A stretch of 64,000 nt of DNA from CAVONB01 sp963697205 (GTDB lineage Bacteria; Pseudomonadota; Alphaproteobacteria; Rhizobiales; Hyphomicrobiaceae). The notes beneath the pieces were generated by a model. That model was not told the origin of the DNA, did no database searches, and saw only the letters and a program-made list of their open reading frames with translations. This document shows, one piece after another, positions 18,330 through 29,288 of this stretch. The translations under genes and the position numbers were made by a program. Numbering within the stretch: the first letter of the stretch is position 1; the number at the start of each line of letters is the position of its first letter. The stretch spans positions 124,001 through 188,000 of the forward strand of contig CAVONB010000002.1 of the NCBI GenBank assembly GCA_963697205.1. Reading direction: 5' to 3'.

Positions 18330-19444
18330 GGTCGGCCCTCCGAGCCATGATTGGCGATCACGCACAGCAGGTTCTCGCCGGGCCGGCCCTGGTGCTCGAA
18401 GCCTGCGCTGCAGAGGAAAAGCGTATCCTGCACGATCCCTGCCACGGTCGCGTGGGCCACTGCCTTCGCGACATGACCCGATGCGTGCGAGAGGATGTCG
18501 CTCAGCATAGTATGGCGCCGCCCATTGTGGTGCGGCAGCGCGTCCGCGCCGGCGTTGACGAAAACAGCGGCGACCTTCGGGCGATCCTCCGGATGCACCA
18601 TGCCGGCATCCAGCCGAAGCCCCGCTGCCGTGAACGCATGGCGCGCTCCGGCGAGGTCGAGCTGGTGCTGCATCACGCCCTGCCCGGCGAGATAATCGCC
18701 AGGGGCGCCGTCCGCGTTGCCGATGACGACGACGCGAACGGCGTCCTGCTCGCTGCCTGATGAGGCGGATGCGCGCCGCGTAAAGATGTCAGGTTCGCGG
18801 CCGATCACATCGTCGGTCACGCGAGCGGCATCTACTTCTCCGAGTGCAACCGCTGCGCCGAGGGCCGAGGCGCCGCGCGAGCGTGACGATGAAACGGCCG
18901 GGCTGGCGTGCGCCAGGGCCGCGCCGCGCGCGAGGGCGTCCGCCATGCGCTCCTCGGTCATCTGCGGACACTTGAGCTCGACGCACGCCACATCGTCAGG
19001 CGAGCCCATTCCCGATTCCTCGATTGCTCTCAGCACGGCCGACGTGACAAGGGCCACCTGGCGGGTCGTACCGTAGTCCTCCGGACGCAGTGGCGGAGTG
19101 CTGGCCACGCCGATCGCGAGACGGGGCACGCCCGGACGCCCATCACTTCGGGTGGGCTGCTTGACGAACAGAGTGACATGGGGGCTCATGAGACCGGCCG
19201 TTCCGCCGATCATGAGCATCGGAATCCGCCTAGCTGCCTCGTCGACGGTGATGCTCAACAAGCGCGCAAACAGCATCTGTAGCGACAGCGCTGCGTATCC
19301 TCGCGCGTAGCCGTCGCCTTCGGTCTGCGCCATCAGAGCGACGACGTGAGCCGGATCGACAACTTGCGAGGCAAAGAGGCGCTCCAGTCCGAGCGTATCG
19401 GATGGGCTCGACATCGCCACGGTATGGACTTGCGCTTCGCGCAT
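18326..19444 (-). CDS. Cyanuric acid hydrolase/barbiturase-family ring-opening amidohydrolase, divergent
   Basis: Member of the AtzD/TrzD/barbiturase family (372 residues, usual about 360), a three-repeat fold that hydrolytically opens cyclic imides. Recognisable parts are SPSDTLGLERL near the start, GGTAGLMSPHVTLFVK, VELKCPQMTEERM with the central Lys158, SRSRGASALGAAVALGE, and the C-terminal CSAGFEHQGRPG. Known enzymes have three Ser-Lys pairs. Here the first Lys is Gln40 (AQTEGDGYARGYA, with the usual CVND stretch missing) and the third is Asn297 (VFVNAGAD); only the central Lys remains. First gene of a seven-gene minus-strand run with a transporter, amidase and monooxygenase. The family is clear; the substrate may be neither cyanurate nor barbiturate. 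Confidence 0.82.
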   Translation of the reverse strand: MREAQVHTVAMSSPSDTLGLERLFASQVVDPAHVVALMAQTEGDGYARGYAALSLQMLFARLLSITVDEAARRIPMLMIGGTAGLMSPHVTLFVKQPTRSDGRPGVPRLAIGVASTPPLRPEDYGTTRQVALVTSAVLRAIEESGMGSPDDVACVELKCPQMTEERMADALARGAALAHASPAVSSSRSRGASALGAAVALGEVDAARVTDDVIGREPDIFTRRASASSGSEQDAVRVVVIGNADGAPGDYLAGQGVMQHQLDLAGARHAFTAAGLRLDAGMVHPEDRPKVAAVFVNAGADALPHHNGRRHTMLSDILSHASGHVAKAVAHATVAGIVQDTLFLCSAGFEHQGRPGENLLCVIANHGSEGRP

Positions 19445-20080
19445 GGATCCCTTCCGCCATCGCCGCGTGCAAGCCGCCGTTCATGCGTACAGGCACGCTC
19501 GTGGAGGTCTCATTGCAGGTCGCGTGCCACTGCGATCGCGGCGCCGAGCAAGAAGCAGATCGCGCGCGTCCCGTCAGCTTGCGGTGCGTCGGCGAAGGTG
19601 CTGAATCGAATTAGAGAATCAACGCGGGCAACGGCTGCGATCGAGTGTGATCATTTTCATTCTTTCCCACTCGAGTAAGTGCGGTGCAGCCAGCTCGCAC
19701 GAAGGGGTATCTGCTCATTTTTTGATTAGACTGCACGATGCTTCAGCTTGCCCTTATGATCTCTTCGCCTGCTTCCGGCGAAAGCGCGAGCCGCGGCCGT
19801 CAGCCCATATTCTCGGCATTCGTTCCGCTTTCAGTGCATGCTCATTTTGGCTGCCCGGGACACGTGCATCGCATTGCACGGACGACGGGCGGCTTGCGCT
19901 CAGTATTCGGGCAGCGCGTCAAAACGCCCATTTTCCGCACAGCTTGGCGCATTTCCTTGCTGGTATTGCTTTTCGATCTGGGCGATGAATCGCGCAATGC
20001 CGGGCGAAGGAACAAGCGCAAAGGGACGGCACATTTATTGCTGGCGGCTGGCAGCATCTGAAGCAATCCTGGGATGTTCA
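19445..20080. other. 636-bp divergent spacer
   Basis: Lies between the ring-opening amidohydrolase (minus) and the BiuH-like gene (plus) and must hold both promoters. It is visibly AT-richer than the flanking genes (for example the stretches near 19650 and 19960). An open frame at 19738-20061 has no recognisable family or Shine-Dalgarno and is not called. No regulator gene is present. Confidence 0.5.
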
Positions 20081-20761
20081 ATGCCTACCATCAGCGCTGA
20101 TCCATACGCATGGCCGTTCGACGGCGACCTGCGCCCCGCAAACACCGCCCTGATAGTCATCGACATGCAGACCGACTTCTGCGGAAAGGGCGGTTATGTC
20201 GATAAGATGGGCTATGACATCAGCCTCACCCGTACGCCGATCGCCCCGACCATGCGCGTGCTGGTGGCCATGCGTGCAAAGGGCTACTGGATCCTGCACA
20301 CGCGAGAAGGGCACCGGCCCGACCTGTCGGATCTGCCGGCGAACAAGCGCTGGCGATCGCAGCAGATCGGAGCGGGCATCGGCGATCCGGGACCGTGCGG
20401 CAAGATCCTGGTGCGCGGAGAGCCGGGCTGGGAGATCATACCGGAGCTGGCGCCTGCGGCCGGAGAGACGATCATCGACAAGCCGGGCAAAGGCTCGTTC
20501 TGTGCGACCGATCTGGAGCTCATCCTCCGGCAGAGAGGCATTCGCAATCTGGTGCTGACGGGCATCACGACGGACGTCTGCGTTCACACGACGATGCGCG
20601 AAGCCAACGACCGCGGCTTCGAATGCCTTCTTCTGGAGGACTGCTGCGGGGCCACGGATGCGGGCAACCACGCCGCGGCGATCAAAATGGTCAAGATGCA
20701 GGGCGGCGTCTTCGGCGCAGTAGGAACATCCGGGGCACTTGTGGAGGCATTGCCTTCGTGA
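20081..20761 (+). CDS. biuH: Biuret hydrolase-type cysteine hydrolase (isochorismatase-like)
   Basis: Isochorismatase-fold cysteine hydrolase of 226 residues, close to BiuH of Rhizobium (biuret to allophanate plus ammonia) and related to RutB. The triad is Asp28 (VIDMQTDFC), Lys134 (TIIDKPGKGSF) and Cys167 (TTDVCVHTT), with Gln207 in KMVKMQGGVFG. These are spaced exactly as I recall D36, K142, C175 and Q215 in the characterised BiuH. The DLPANKRWRS and EGHRPDL segments also match that group. ATG 20081 begins the conserved region; longer in-frame upstream starts would add about 80 unconserved residues. In cyanuric acid degradation BiuH acts on the product of the ring opener encoded divergently next to it. 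Confidence 0.83.
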   Translation: MPTISADPYAWPFDGDLRPANTALIVIDMQTDFCGKGGYVDKMGYDISLTRTPIAPTMRVLVAMRAKGYWILHTREGHRPDLSDLPANKRWRSQQIGAGIGDPGPCGKILVRGEPGWEIIPELAPAAGETIIDKPGKGSFCATDLELILRQRGIRNLVLTGITTDVCVHTTMREANDRGFECLLLEDCCGATDAGNHAAAIKMVKMQGGVFGAVGTSGALVEALPS

Positions 20762-21511
20762 GCCGCCGTTCCAACGCATTAGGAGAGAACGCATTATCCG
20801 ACGAATGGTTGGCGAATGACGCGGCAGATCGAATGCCGACCGATCGCGCGCCGACCGACGCGGTGAGCCCGAGAGCAGTCGCCGACGATGGAATCCGTCA
20901 TCGGCGTGATGCGCTGCAGCGATGATGGCGGCGGCGACAACCGAATGGGGAAGCACGGAAAGCACAGGCCGTCCGATCGTCGGGTTGTGGACCTGACCGA
21001 CGTTGCGCTGCGTCGCGGAAGGTCGGCCGGTATTTTAGTGCTGTCGCGTCGGCCCGGCTGGACCGCTGCCCAAATGATCGCGATCGGTGGCACCTCGACC
21101 GTCAAGCCGTTGGCTCAACTCGCTTTTGACCCGCTCCGGACTCAGTGCCCGCGTTCAACACTCGCGTTGAAAATTTGCAGGACATGCGGACGGGGTCGCT
21201 GTGCACTGCATTAGACGCGCCTCGACGGACCTTCACATTCGATGGCAGCTTGTCACCTCAGACCGCTTGCGTTCTCATTTTCCAGACGGGCCAGGAGCAG
21301 CCGAAGTCAGTCGCGCACGATCAGACGCCAAGTGCTTTTCGTGCCTTCCGAGTCGGCTGTCATCGTGGCGGAGATCGCGGCGGCGTAGTGCGGCCGTGGG
21401 TGCGTCTCCGCGGCTGGTGACTGCTCTCGGCCCAATCAGGTTAATCGGTGCGCCGCCTACAAACATTCAGCTGCTGCCAGTATATGACTCACACGAATCT
21501 TTGGTGTCATA
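20762..21511. other. 750-bp gene-poor stretch before the IS scar
   Basis: No family-like open frame on either strand. The stretch ends in an IS3-type transposase fragment, so it may be decayed insertion-sequence DNA or a deletion scar. One short stretch (TAAQMIAIGGTSTVKPLAQL, plus strand near 21065) looks protein-like, but I cannot assign it. Confidence 0.4.
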
Positions 21512-21590
21512 GTGAAGATGCAGGTGTGTATGGAGCGTCGGCGTTTCAGTCGTGAGTTCAAAGCCGAGGCGTGCCAGACGGTACGGTGGT
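21512..21590 (+). mobile_element. IS3-family orfA 5' fragment (scar)
   Basis: From ATG 21530 the frame reads MERRRFSREFKAEACQTVR, the characteristic start of the IS3-family OrfA helix-turn-helix (typically MxRRxFxxEFKxEAV). Homology is lost after about 19 codons. The rest of the transposase, OrfB and terminal repeats are not seen. It overlaps the 3' end of the D-carbamoylase gene on the other strand and supplies its last codons. Confidence 0.6.
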
Positions 21591-22514
21591 CGTTGCCGGG
21601 GCCGGATGAGGTTCGACGAGGGCGCCGTAGTGTTGCGGCTGGCGATGCCGGGCAAAGTCGAACACGGTCGTCTTGTAAGACTTCGTCGTGTCGAGGTCGC
21701 AGGTGGCGACGACGACCTCGTCGGATTGACTGATGGTCTGCGCGATCAGCTCCCCGGTCGGCGCGATGATGGAAGAGTTGCCGATCAGTTCGCAGCCTTC
21801 CTCGAAACCGGCCTTGGCGACGCCGACGACGAAGGTGCCGTTCTGGTAGGCGCCCGACTGCATCACGAGCTGATTGTGGAACTCGGAGAGACGGTCGTGA
21901 TCGGGCGCCGGTGGATTATGGCGCGGCGTGTTGTAGCCGAGAACGATCAGCTCCGCCCCCTTCAGGCCCAGCATGCGATAGCTCTCGGGCCAGCGGCGGT
22001 CGTTGCATATCATGGCGCCGATGGTGCCGCCGAGCATGCGCGTGACGGGGAAGCCGAGGTTGCCGACAGAGAAGTAGCGCTTCTCGAGATGCTGGAAAGC
22101 GCGCCACGGTTCAGGTTCGGCGTGACCAGGCAAGTGGACCTTGCGATACTTGAGCGCGATGCGGCCGTCTCGGTCGACGATGACGAAAGTGTTGAAGCGC
22201 TGGTGCGTGTCGCCGTCGATTTCCGCGTATCCGAATGCGAAGGCGATCTGGGCGCGTGCTGCGGCCTCGAACAGCGGCACGGTTTCTGGGGAGGGCATGC
22301 GTGTTTCATAGAAGGCGACGAGCTCTTCATCCGACGTGATGTGCCAGCGGGGAAAAAACGTCGTCAATGCCAGCTCGGGATAGACGACGAAATCGGCGCG
22401 GCGCTCCACCGCCTGGTGCAGCAACGCCACCATCCGGTCTACGACGACCTTGCGTGAATCCGCGCGGGCGATCGCGCCCATCTGTGCGGCAGCGACGGTC
22501 ACGGTGCGACTCAT
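21558..22514 (-). CDS. N-carbamoyl-D-amino-acid hydrolase (nitrilase superfamily)
   Basis: Cytoplasmic C-N hydrolase that releases ammonia and CO2 from N-carbamoyl-D-amino acids, 318 residues. The Glu-Lys-Cys triad is Glu47 (VYPELALTTFFPRWH), Lys125 (KYRKVHLPGH) and Cys170 (MICNDRRWPE), in the same sequence context as the Agrobacterium D-carbamoylase. GLKGAELIVLGYNTPRHNPP and HRQPQHYG are also diagnostic. About 14 residues after HYGALVEP do not belong to the family and are encoded across the IS3-type fragment, so the original end seems to have been replaced. Start ATG 22514 begins the conserved domain; its Shine-Dalgarno is weak. It is divergent from the racemase-like gene by 96 bp. Confidence 0.88.
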   Translation of the reverse strand: MSRTVTVAAAQMGAIARADSRKVVVDRMVALLHQAVERRADFVVYPELALTTFFPRWHITSDEELVAFYETRMPSPETVPLFEAAARAQIAFAFGYAEIDGDTHQRFNTFVIVDRDGRIALKYRKVHLPGHAEPEPWRAFQHLEKRYFSVGNLGFPVTRMLGGTIGAMICNDRRWPESYRMLGLKGAELIVLGYNTPRHNPPAPDHDRLSEFHNQLVMQSGAYQNGTFVVGVAKAGFEEGCELIGNSSIIAPTGELIAQTISQSDEVVVATCDLDTTKSYKTTVFDFARHRQPQHYGALVEPHPAPATTTVPSGTPRL

Positions 22515-22610
22515 CTGTGTTCTTTCTCGCGGTTCTGGCGTCTCGTCCCGGCTTGACGTGAGGATTGCGGTCTCGCATCGTCCGGCGGCAACCATGGAAG
22601 CTCATGTCTG

Positions 22611-23297
22611 ATGTCGCTCGATTCCCCGCTCTCCATCGCTCTCGTCAATCCGAACTCGAGCACCGCGACGACGGACCGAATGGTCGAGATCGCACAGGCC
22701 GAGGCGGGGCGCGGTTCATGTGCGCTGCGGATCGCGGGGTTCACGGCCGAGGGCGCGCCAGCAATGATCGTGGACGAGGCGGGGCTTGCGGCCGGTGCGT
22801 CAGCCGTGGGTCGCATCTGCACACAGCTCGTGACCGGTTCGGAGCGCTTCGACGGTGTGATCGTCGCCGCTTTCGGCGATCCGGGGTTCGGGCAGGCGTC
22901 GCAGATATTTGCCGGTCCGGTTGTCGGCATCGGCGAAGCCTCGCTACGCGAGGCGGCGGCCGACGGCCGCCGGTTCGCCGTGGCGACGACGACGCCCGGT
23001 CTCGCGGCGGCCATCGCGCGGCGGGTCGGGGATCTCGGACTGACCGAGCAGTTCACCGGTACGCATCTCACGACGGGCGATCCACTTGAGCTGATGCGCG
23101 ATGGCTGCGTGCTCGAAGACGCGATTGCGAGTGCAGTTGATGCGGCGGTTAAGCGAGGCGGCGCCGAGGCGGTGGTCATTGGCGGAGGACCACTGGCCGT
23201 CGCCGCGCGAGCGCTGCAACCGCGTTTCAGCGTGAAAATCGTCGAGCCTCTGCCGGCAGCTGTGCGCCGGATGCGCGTGCTGCTCGGCTCACCGTGA
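22611..23297 (+). CDS. Asp/Glu/hydantoin racemase-family protein without the two catalytic cysteines
   Basis: Protein of 228 residues with the HyuE/HyuA-type racemase fold: LVNPNSSTATTDRM at the N-terminus, FDGVIVAAFGDPGFG, GPVVGIGEAS, FAVATTTPG and AEAVVIGGGPLAVAA. Known hydantoin and Asp/Glu racemases use two cysteines, one in ACFGDPG and one in LGCAG. Here these places are Ala87 and Gly192, both read directly from the DNA. It therefore cannot use the usual two-thiol racemisation; it may bind ligand only, use another mechanism, or be inactive. Start ATG 22611 follows a weak purine stretch. It lies between D-carbamoylase and Dpp genes, where hyu clusters carry the racemase. Confidence 0.8.
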   Translation: MSLDSPLSIALVNPNSSTATTDRMVEIAQAEAGRGSCALRIAGFTAEGAPAMIVDEAGLAAGASAVGRICTQLVTGSERFDGVIVAAFGDPGFGQASQIFAGPVVGIGEASLREAAADGRRFAVATTTPGLAAAIARRVGDLGLTEQFTGTHLTTGDPLELMRDGCVLEDAIASAVDAAVKRGGAEAVVIGGGPLAVAARALQPRFSVKIVEPLPAAVRRMRVLLGSP

Positions 23298-23337
23298 ACC
23301 TTGTCGCATTTCGCCCGGCGCGCGGCTCGTGTCATCG

Positions 23338-24335
23338 TCACGGCGACGCGGCGAGGCCGGTCGTGTTCGCTGCAGCGGCCGGCGTCGTGAGGAGGCAGGC
23401 GCAGCTCCGGCGGGGCGCGAGATCGACAACGGGCGGCTTGTTCCTGTGGCACGCGTCCATCGCCATCGGGCAGCGCGGCGCGAACGCGCAGGCGCGCGGG
23501 ACCTCCTCCAGCGTCGGGGGGGCGCCTGGGATCGCTTCGAGGCGCTCGCCCCGTGAGGCACCGTAGAGATTGGCGGCCAGGAGGCCGCGCGTATACGGGT
23601 GCTGGGGATTCCGAATGATCTCACGCACCGTGCCCGTTTCCACGATGCTGCCGGCGTACATGACGGCGACGCGGTCGGAGATTTCGACGGCGACGCCGAT
23701 GTCGTGCGTCACGAAAATCACGCCCATTCCCAACTCGCGCTGCAACTCGCGCAGCAGAAGAAGAATCTGGATCTGCACGGTTGCATCAAGCGCCGTGGTC
23801 GGCTCATCTGCGAGCAGCAGCTTCGGCTTCAACGCCAAAGCGAGGGCGATCATCGCACGCTGACGCATGCCGCCCGACATCTCGTGCGGGTAGGCCTTGA
23901 GGCGGCGCTCAGGCGAGGGGATGCGCACGCGCACGAGCATGTCGAGGGCGCGTCGGCGGGCTTCGCTCGCTGAGACGCCTTCATGGCGAACGATCGATTC
24001 GGCGATCTGCTCACCGATTGTGAATACGGGGTCGAGTGCGAGCATCGGCTCTTGGAATATCATCGAGACCGTGCGTCCACGGAAATCCGCCAGCTCGCGC
24101 GCAGACAATTGCAGCACGTCGTGCCCCCCGACCATGATGGTGCCCGAGATGTCGCAGCGCGCTTGCGGCAACAGCCGCATCAAAGCCTTCAGTGTGACGC
24201 TCTTGCCGGATCCCGATTCACCGAGGATCGTCAGCACTTCACCGGAACCGAGCGTGAGATCGATGCCGTTCAGGGCATGCACGATGCGGTTGCCGTGAAA
24301 GCGAATCGCGAGTTCTCGGATGTCGACCAGCGGGC

Positions 24336-24339
<4 letters not shown>
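23338..24339 (-). CDS. Oligopeptide-type ABC transporter ATPase (DppD type)
   Basis: Cytoplasmic ATPase of 333 residues from ATG 24339, which overlaps the upstream ATPase stop by 4 bp (ATGA). Walker A GESGSGKSV, Q-loop IFQEPMLALDPV, signature MSGGMRQRAMIALAL, Walker B LLLADEPTTALD and switch VTHDIGVA are present. The C-terminal oligopeptide-transporter extension contains CAFAPRCPMAMDAC, the usual cysteine-rich Dpp/Opp tail. Last gene of the five-gene importer operon. Confidence 0.9.
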
Positions 24340-25374
<1,035 letters not shown>

Positions 25375-25388
<14 letters not shown>

Positions 25389-26268
25389 TCATGGCGCTCC
25401 GAATGCCGTCGCTCAGCAGGTTGAGGCAGAGCGAGGTGACGAAGATCATCAAGCCCGGCAGCGCGGCGACCCAGGGATTGATGTAGATCGCGGTGCGCAG
25501 CGTGTTCAGCATCAGGCCCCATTCCGGCTCGGGCGGCTTCACACCCAGGCCGAGGAATGAGAGGCCGGCGGCGAGTATCATCGAAAGGCTAGTCAGGCTC
25601 GACGCGTAGACGAAGATTGGTGCGAGCACGTTGCCCAGAACGTGAACCCTGAGGATGCGCAATGTTCCAGCACCGGAGGCGCGGGCGGCTTCGACGTACT
25701 CGAGGTTGCGTACGGATGCGGTCACGCTTTCCGCCACGCGCGCGATCGGCGGTATGAATACGATGGTGAGCGACACGAGGCTATTGACGATGCCGGCGCC
25801 AAGTGCGCCGGAAATTGCGATGGCCAAAAGGACGGACGGGAATGCGAAGAAGACGTCGATCGTGCGCATGATGATCGCATTCAGCCAGCCACCCGCGTAG
25901 CCCGCCACCAGGCCGAGCGTTGTGCCGATGATGAACGCTACGATCACCGGAGCGATGCCAAGGAAAAGTGTGAGCCGCCCGCCGTAGATCAGGCGGGCCA
26001 GCATGTCGCGTCCGAGCTCGTCGGTGCCTAGCAGATTGCCTGGCGTTCCGATCGGCTTCAAACGCCGGATCATCGAACCTTGATAGGGATCGGCGATACC
26101 TATCCACGGCGCCAGGAGTGCCAGCAGAATGATCAGGAGCAGCACACCGCCACATGTCATGGCGACCTTCTCGCGCATCAGGCGACGGCCAACGTCGGCC
26201 CAATAGCCGCGTGTCGGCTCCGTCATGGCGGCAACCGGCACTGGAGCGGTTTCGAGCACGAGGCTCAT
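25375..26268 (-). CDS. Oligopeptide-type ABC transporter permease (DppC type)
   Basis: Inner-membrane permease of 297 residues with the N-terminal OppC-like helix, GTDELGRDMLARLIYGGR (the family hallmark) and the EAA loop near YVEAARASGAGTLRILRVH. The start lies one base after the DppB-type stop. It probably forms the channel with DppB for a ureide, carbamoyl amino acid or small peptide. Confidence 0.9.
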
Positions 26269-26269
26269 G

Positions 26270-27224
26270 TCATGTCCTCTTGATGCGCGGGTCGATCGCC
26301 GTCTGCATCAGATCTACCGCGAGGTTGAGGAGGACGAAGAACAGCGCGAGGACGAGGATAGTGCCTTGAAGCAGCGGGAGGTCGCGCTGAAAGATGGCGT
26401 TCGACAAAAGGAAGCCGGTGCCGGGCCAGTTGAAGACGGTCTCGATCAGGATTGATCCACCCAGGAGGTAGCCGGTCTGCAGTCCGATGACGGCCAGTGC
26501 GGTCGGCGCCGCGTTGCGCATAACGTGGGTTAGCACGCCGCGATTCAACAGGCCCTTGGCGTAGAGCGCCTGCACGAACTCCTGCGAACGGATGTCGGCG
26601 ACGAGTGCGCGGACCGTGCGGGTGACGATACCCATCGGTACGACTGCGAGCGTGATCGCCGGCAGAACGAGATGGCGCATGTGGGCGGCGTCCCAGAGCC
26701 ATTCCGTCGAGCCGCCTGGGCCTGCGCCCATCGACGGGAGCCAGCCGAGGAACACGGAGAAGATGATGACGAGGACCATGCCGAGCCAGTAGTTCGGCAT
26801 CGAGACGCCGGCGATCGCGACTGCCGTGACAACACGATCGACCCAGGTGCCATAGGCGTAGCCCGCGGCGAAGCCGAGAAGAAGGCCGAGCGGAAAGCCG
26901 ATCAGGCTCGCGGTTAAGGCGAGAATGAGCGTATTTCCGATCGCGCGCGATACTTCCGCCTGCCACTGGACGCCCGCTGGCGATCGACGTGCCGAGATTA
27001 CCACTGACCGCGTTGGTGAGCCACGTGATGAACTGCACCGGCAAGGGCTTGTCGAAACCATAGGCCTTGCGCATCTCGGCTTCCTGCTCGGCCGTCGCGT
27101 CGATCGGCATGACCGCGACGAGTGGATCGCCCGGCGCGATGTGAACGAGAAGGAAGCAGATCAGGCTGACGCCGAGAGCGACGGGAATGACGAAGGCGAT
27201 GCGTCGCAGAATGTAGAGCAGCAT
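26270..27224 (-). CDS. Oligopeptide-type ABC transporter permease (DppB type, one apparent frameshift)
   Basis: Permease of 317 residues after correction. The N-terminus MLLYILRRIAFVIPVALGVS and HIAPGDPLVAV are typical for DppB/OppB, as is the C-terminal GSILIETVFNWPGTGFLL. The frame breaks near 26962, where GTGGCAGGCG appears to contain one extra base; removing it joins SGRPV to AEVSRAIGNTL. A strong hairpin separates it from the binding-protein gene. Confidence 0.82.
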
Positions 27225-27266
27225 GGCGGCGTCCTGCTCGATGATCGCGCGTGAGATACATGATCG

Positions 27267-27292
27267 AGGACCGCCGCCACGGCGGCGGTCCT
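27267..27292 (-). promoter_or_regulatory. Intercistronic hairpin after the DppA-type gene
   Basis: AGGACCGCCG (27267-27276) pairs perfectly with 27283-27292 around a 6-nt loop. It starts 11 nt after the binding-protein stop and precedes dppB. There is no T-run. This is the third such structure after a binding-protein gene in the window. Confidence 0.65.
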
Positions 27293-27303
27293 TCACTGCC
27301 AGT

Positions 27304-28909
27304 TCACTTCATCGTGATGGTGCCGAAGTTCTGGTACCAGTTCTGGGCCTGCACAAAGCCGGTCACCTTCGCGCTCATCGCGCGGGGCGCTACGTCATGC
27401 GTGACCATAAGGAACAACGCCTCGTTGACGTACTTCTCATGCGTCTTGCGCATCACCTCATCCTGAGCGGCGGCATCGAAAGTGTTGCGGATCTGCTTGA
27501 AGAGCGCGTCCATCTCCGGGTCGCAGTAATGGCCCCAGTTTGTGCCGTTCGGCGCGATCAGGTCGCAGGACATGTGGCGGATCAGGCCGGTGAAGGGATC
27601 CTGAATGAAGTACGTGAAGTTGATCGAATGAGCGCCCTTGGAACTCTCGTGCTTGGCGCCGGCGCGCCAGATGTTGATCATGGTGTTCCATTCGACGACG
27701 ACGAACTCGACGTCGATGCCGACCTCTGCGAGGCTCTGCTGGATGTACTCGTTCATCGGCAACGGCAGCATCTGTCCGGAGCCGGAGGGCGAGATCAGCG
27801 CCTTGACCTTCAGGCGCTTGCCCGGTCCATAGCCGGCCTCGGCGAGCAGCTTCTTGGCGGCGGCGGGATCATACTTGGGCTCGAAGGTCGGCTTGCCGAA
27901 CCACTGCGATGAGGGCGTCAGAAAGCCCTTGGCTGGAATCATGAGGCCGCCAAGAAGCTGCTTCATCCCCTCGCGGTCGATGGCGAGGTTAGCCGCCTTG
28001 CGGATGCGGATGTCGTTCCAGGGAGAGTCTGCCGGCTCGCGACAAGTGCCACGTCCAATTGTGTGGCAGGGCGTTGGAGACGATCTGGAAGCCGGCGCCC
28101 TTCAGTGCCGGCAACGTGTCGGGCGCAGGCGCTTCGATCCAATCGACCTGGCCGGACAGCAGTGCCGCAGAGCGGGCGTTGGGCTCGGGTAGCGGCAGCA
28201 GCACGATCTTGTCGAGCTTGGGGATGCGGGTTTGATCCCAATAGGCCTTGTTCGGCACGAGTTCGGCGCGCTCGCGCGGCACGAAGCCCACGAGCTTCCA
28301 TGGACCGGTGCCCGATGGCTTCTTGGCAACCGCGTTCCAGTCTTTGCCCTGCGCTTCCCAGTTGGCGGGCGACGACATCAGGATCCAGGCGAGCTGATAG
28401 GGTAGCGTCGCGTCCGGCGTCTTGGTGACGATCTCCAACGTCAGCTTGTCGGCGGCACTGTACGACTTCACGGCTGGAATGCGCGACTTGCCCTGTGCTG
28501 CCTGGCGTGGGTCATATTGCGGTGCGCTGTCCTTCAAAAGCTTGTCGAAATTCCAGACGATCGTGTCGGCCGTCAGTTCGGAGCCGTCGTGGAACTTCAC
28601 GCCGGGCCTGATCTTGAAAGTCCACTTCGTCTTGTCCGCCTCGTCGACGCTCCATTCAGTGGCGAGACCAGGAATGAGTTTGGAAGGTTTGTCGGCGGAG
28701 GTGAGGTCCCAATTGATCAATGCGTCATAGAGCGTGTAGCCGATAAATCGCATGCCCTCGCCGCCTTGGTCCGTCTGGCCCGTCGTCAACGGAATGTCGG
28801 ACGCGGTCATGCCAATTCGCAGCGTGCCTTGTGCGATCGCGCTCTGCGCATGTGCAGCGAGCATTGCGGTTGCCGCAAGTGCGACCCCAAAAGCGGAGGT
28901 GGGTCTCAT
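27304..28909 (-). CDS. Oligopeptide-type ABC transporter binding protein, family 5 (one apparent frameshift)
   Basis: Periplasmic binding protein of 534 residues after correction. Signal peptide RPTSAFGVALAATAMLAAHA is cleaved near AIAQG. SBP-family-5 features are FKIRPGVKFHDGSELTADTI, GTGPWKLVGFVPRE and, after the break, KAANLAIDREGMKQLLGG. The frame breaks near 28042 (TTGTCGCGAGCC); removing one base links TWHLS to EPADSPWNDIRIRKAAN. First gene of the Dpp-type operon. The ligand may be a ureide, carbamoyl amino acid or dipeptide; context favours a compound handled by the neighbouring carbamoyl hydrolases. Confidence 0.83.
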
Positions 28910-29288
28910 CGTTTTCTCCTGATCGGCGGGTCATACCTGACATGACGACCCTTGGCCGAATACGAGGAGAGCAACTGGCGTGCCAAGGCGTTAAGCGATT
29001 GAAAACCTGAGTATTGTTGATTTTCTGGAGTTCGACGACCGCGAACAAGTGGTCAATCCGCGATCAATGTGGATGAAATTTCGCCGTGGGCATTGGACGG
29101 TGAGGGCGAACGTGGCCCCGGCATTTGAAGGCTGCCCAGCAAGGCAGCAGTGTGTCGCTTCTTGAGGCTGGACGGAGGTGCGGGACGCGTTGATGCTTCA
29201 AGCTGCGGCGCCGCTGCTTGTCTGTCAGGTAACGCAGCTACGGCGGCTGCCTTTTCGTGCGAACTAGGCGGATGCGGAGTGCACGCGT
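28910..29288. other. 379-bp divergent spacer
   Basis: Separates the DppA-type gene (minus) from the M20-type hydrolase (plus) and must hold both promoters. GTCAT (28930-28934) and ATGAC (28942-28946) form a short inverted repeat near the transporter start. No gene or regulator is seen. Confidence 0.45.

Noticed and set aside
19738..20061. Small plus-strand frame in the spacer before the BiuH-like gene
   Set aside because: No Shine-Dalgarno, no family features, composition of a random frame.
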